Below are positions 5,942 to 6,102 of a stretch of DNA of 6,102 nucleotides, one piece after another. The notes beneath the pieces are model-generated. The model saw nothing but the letters and a program-made list of their open reading frames with translations, did not search any database and was not told where the DNA came from. The stretch is from assembly GCA_030595925.1 (NCBI GenBank), contig JAUVLC010000132.1:1-6102 (forward strand), in the 5' to 3' direction. The stretch comes from Clostridia bacterium. Lineage in GTDB: Bacteria > CBDUZB01 > JAGLHV01. Numbering within the stretch: position 1 is the stretch's first letter; each line of letters begins with the position of its first letter. A program made the translations under genes and the position numbers.

Positions 5942-6102
5942 ATGATAGGAGGAACAACGATAAAGATTTTGTGGAAAAAATCCGTAGATAGCAGGAATAG
6001 AGAAGTTGAAAAATGGAAGGCTGCTTTTAAGGCAAAAGAAAAAGAATTAAAAAATATTAAAGAGAAAAATAGTGATTTAATATTTTTACCTACTTGTGAT
6101 TT
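5942..6102 (+). CDS. 5' end of an unidentified lysine-rich gene (runs off window)
   Basis: ATG at 5942 opens a frame with no stop to the window end, giving 53 codons plus two bases. It begins MIGGTTIKILWKKSVDSRN and continues through a very Lys/Glu-rich helix (about residues 20-45) with coiled-coil character, then SDLIFLPTCD. The GGGAGGTGA RBS is the strongest in the window, which makes the start convincing. There is no signal peptide or recognisable domain in this fragment. Orientation matches avs4 and the GIY-YIG gene. Its product cannot be named from the part present. Confidence 0.65.
   Translation, partial: MIGGTTIKILWKKSVDSRNREVEKWKAAFKAKEKELKNIKEKNSDLIFLPTCD

Noticed and set aside
1-6102. 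CRISPR array, insertion sequence ends or phage attachment site
   Set aside because: No spaced identical repeats, no transposase or integrase frame, and no flanking direct repeats of useful length were seen.

Overview
The window comes from an AT-rich bacterial genome (roughly one-third GC by eye, lower between genes). Shine-Dalgarno sequences are good (AAGGAAAAGGG, AAAGGGG and GGGAGGTGA before the three main starts), and all genes use the standard code. The lineage cannot be fixed from this sequence. The ribosome-binding sites argue mildly against Bacteroidota and fit Bacillota/Clostridia or another AT-rich anaerobe lineage. There is no rRNA, tRNA, CRISPR array, transposase or phage structural gene.

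Layout: (1) 1-80, probable 3' end of an upstream + strand gene. (2) 81-354, an AT-rich spacer holding an imperfect 17-bp palindrome, a 16-codon SD-led mini-ORF and scattered -10-like boxes. (3) 355-5100, one very large gene encoding a 1581-residue STAND ATPase. It has an N-terminal Mrr-like PD-(D/E)xK nuclease, a central P-loop/winged-helix switch and about 1100 residues of helical sensor. I read it as Avs4 (AVAST type IV), a one-gene anti-phage system. (4) 5101-5383, a spacer whose first 150 bases are a GC-rich island of consecutive hairpins, with a good sigma70-type promoter overlapping the avs4 stop. (5) 5384-5692, a small GIY-YIG-superfamily protein with its own promoter and RBS. An open, protein-like +1 frame continues to 5786, suggesting a possible frameshift. 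(6) 5787-5941, an AT-rich spacer with a 6-bp inverted repeat touching a very strong RBS. (7) 5942-6102, the 5' end of a lysine-rich unknown gene running off the window.

How they work together: Avs4 is expected to act alone. The sensor binds a conserved phage protein (the portal, in studied Avs4 proteins), the STAND core oligomerises with ATP, and the nuclease then cuts DNA, stopping phage growth. The GIY-YIG protein has higher GC than avs4, a separate promoter and a 283-base gap, so it is a neighbour rather than a proven partner. The setting is consistent with a defence or accessory island, but that is inferred from avs4 alone.
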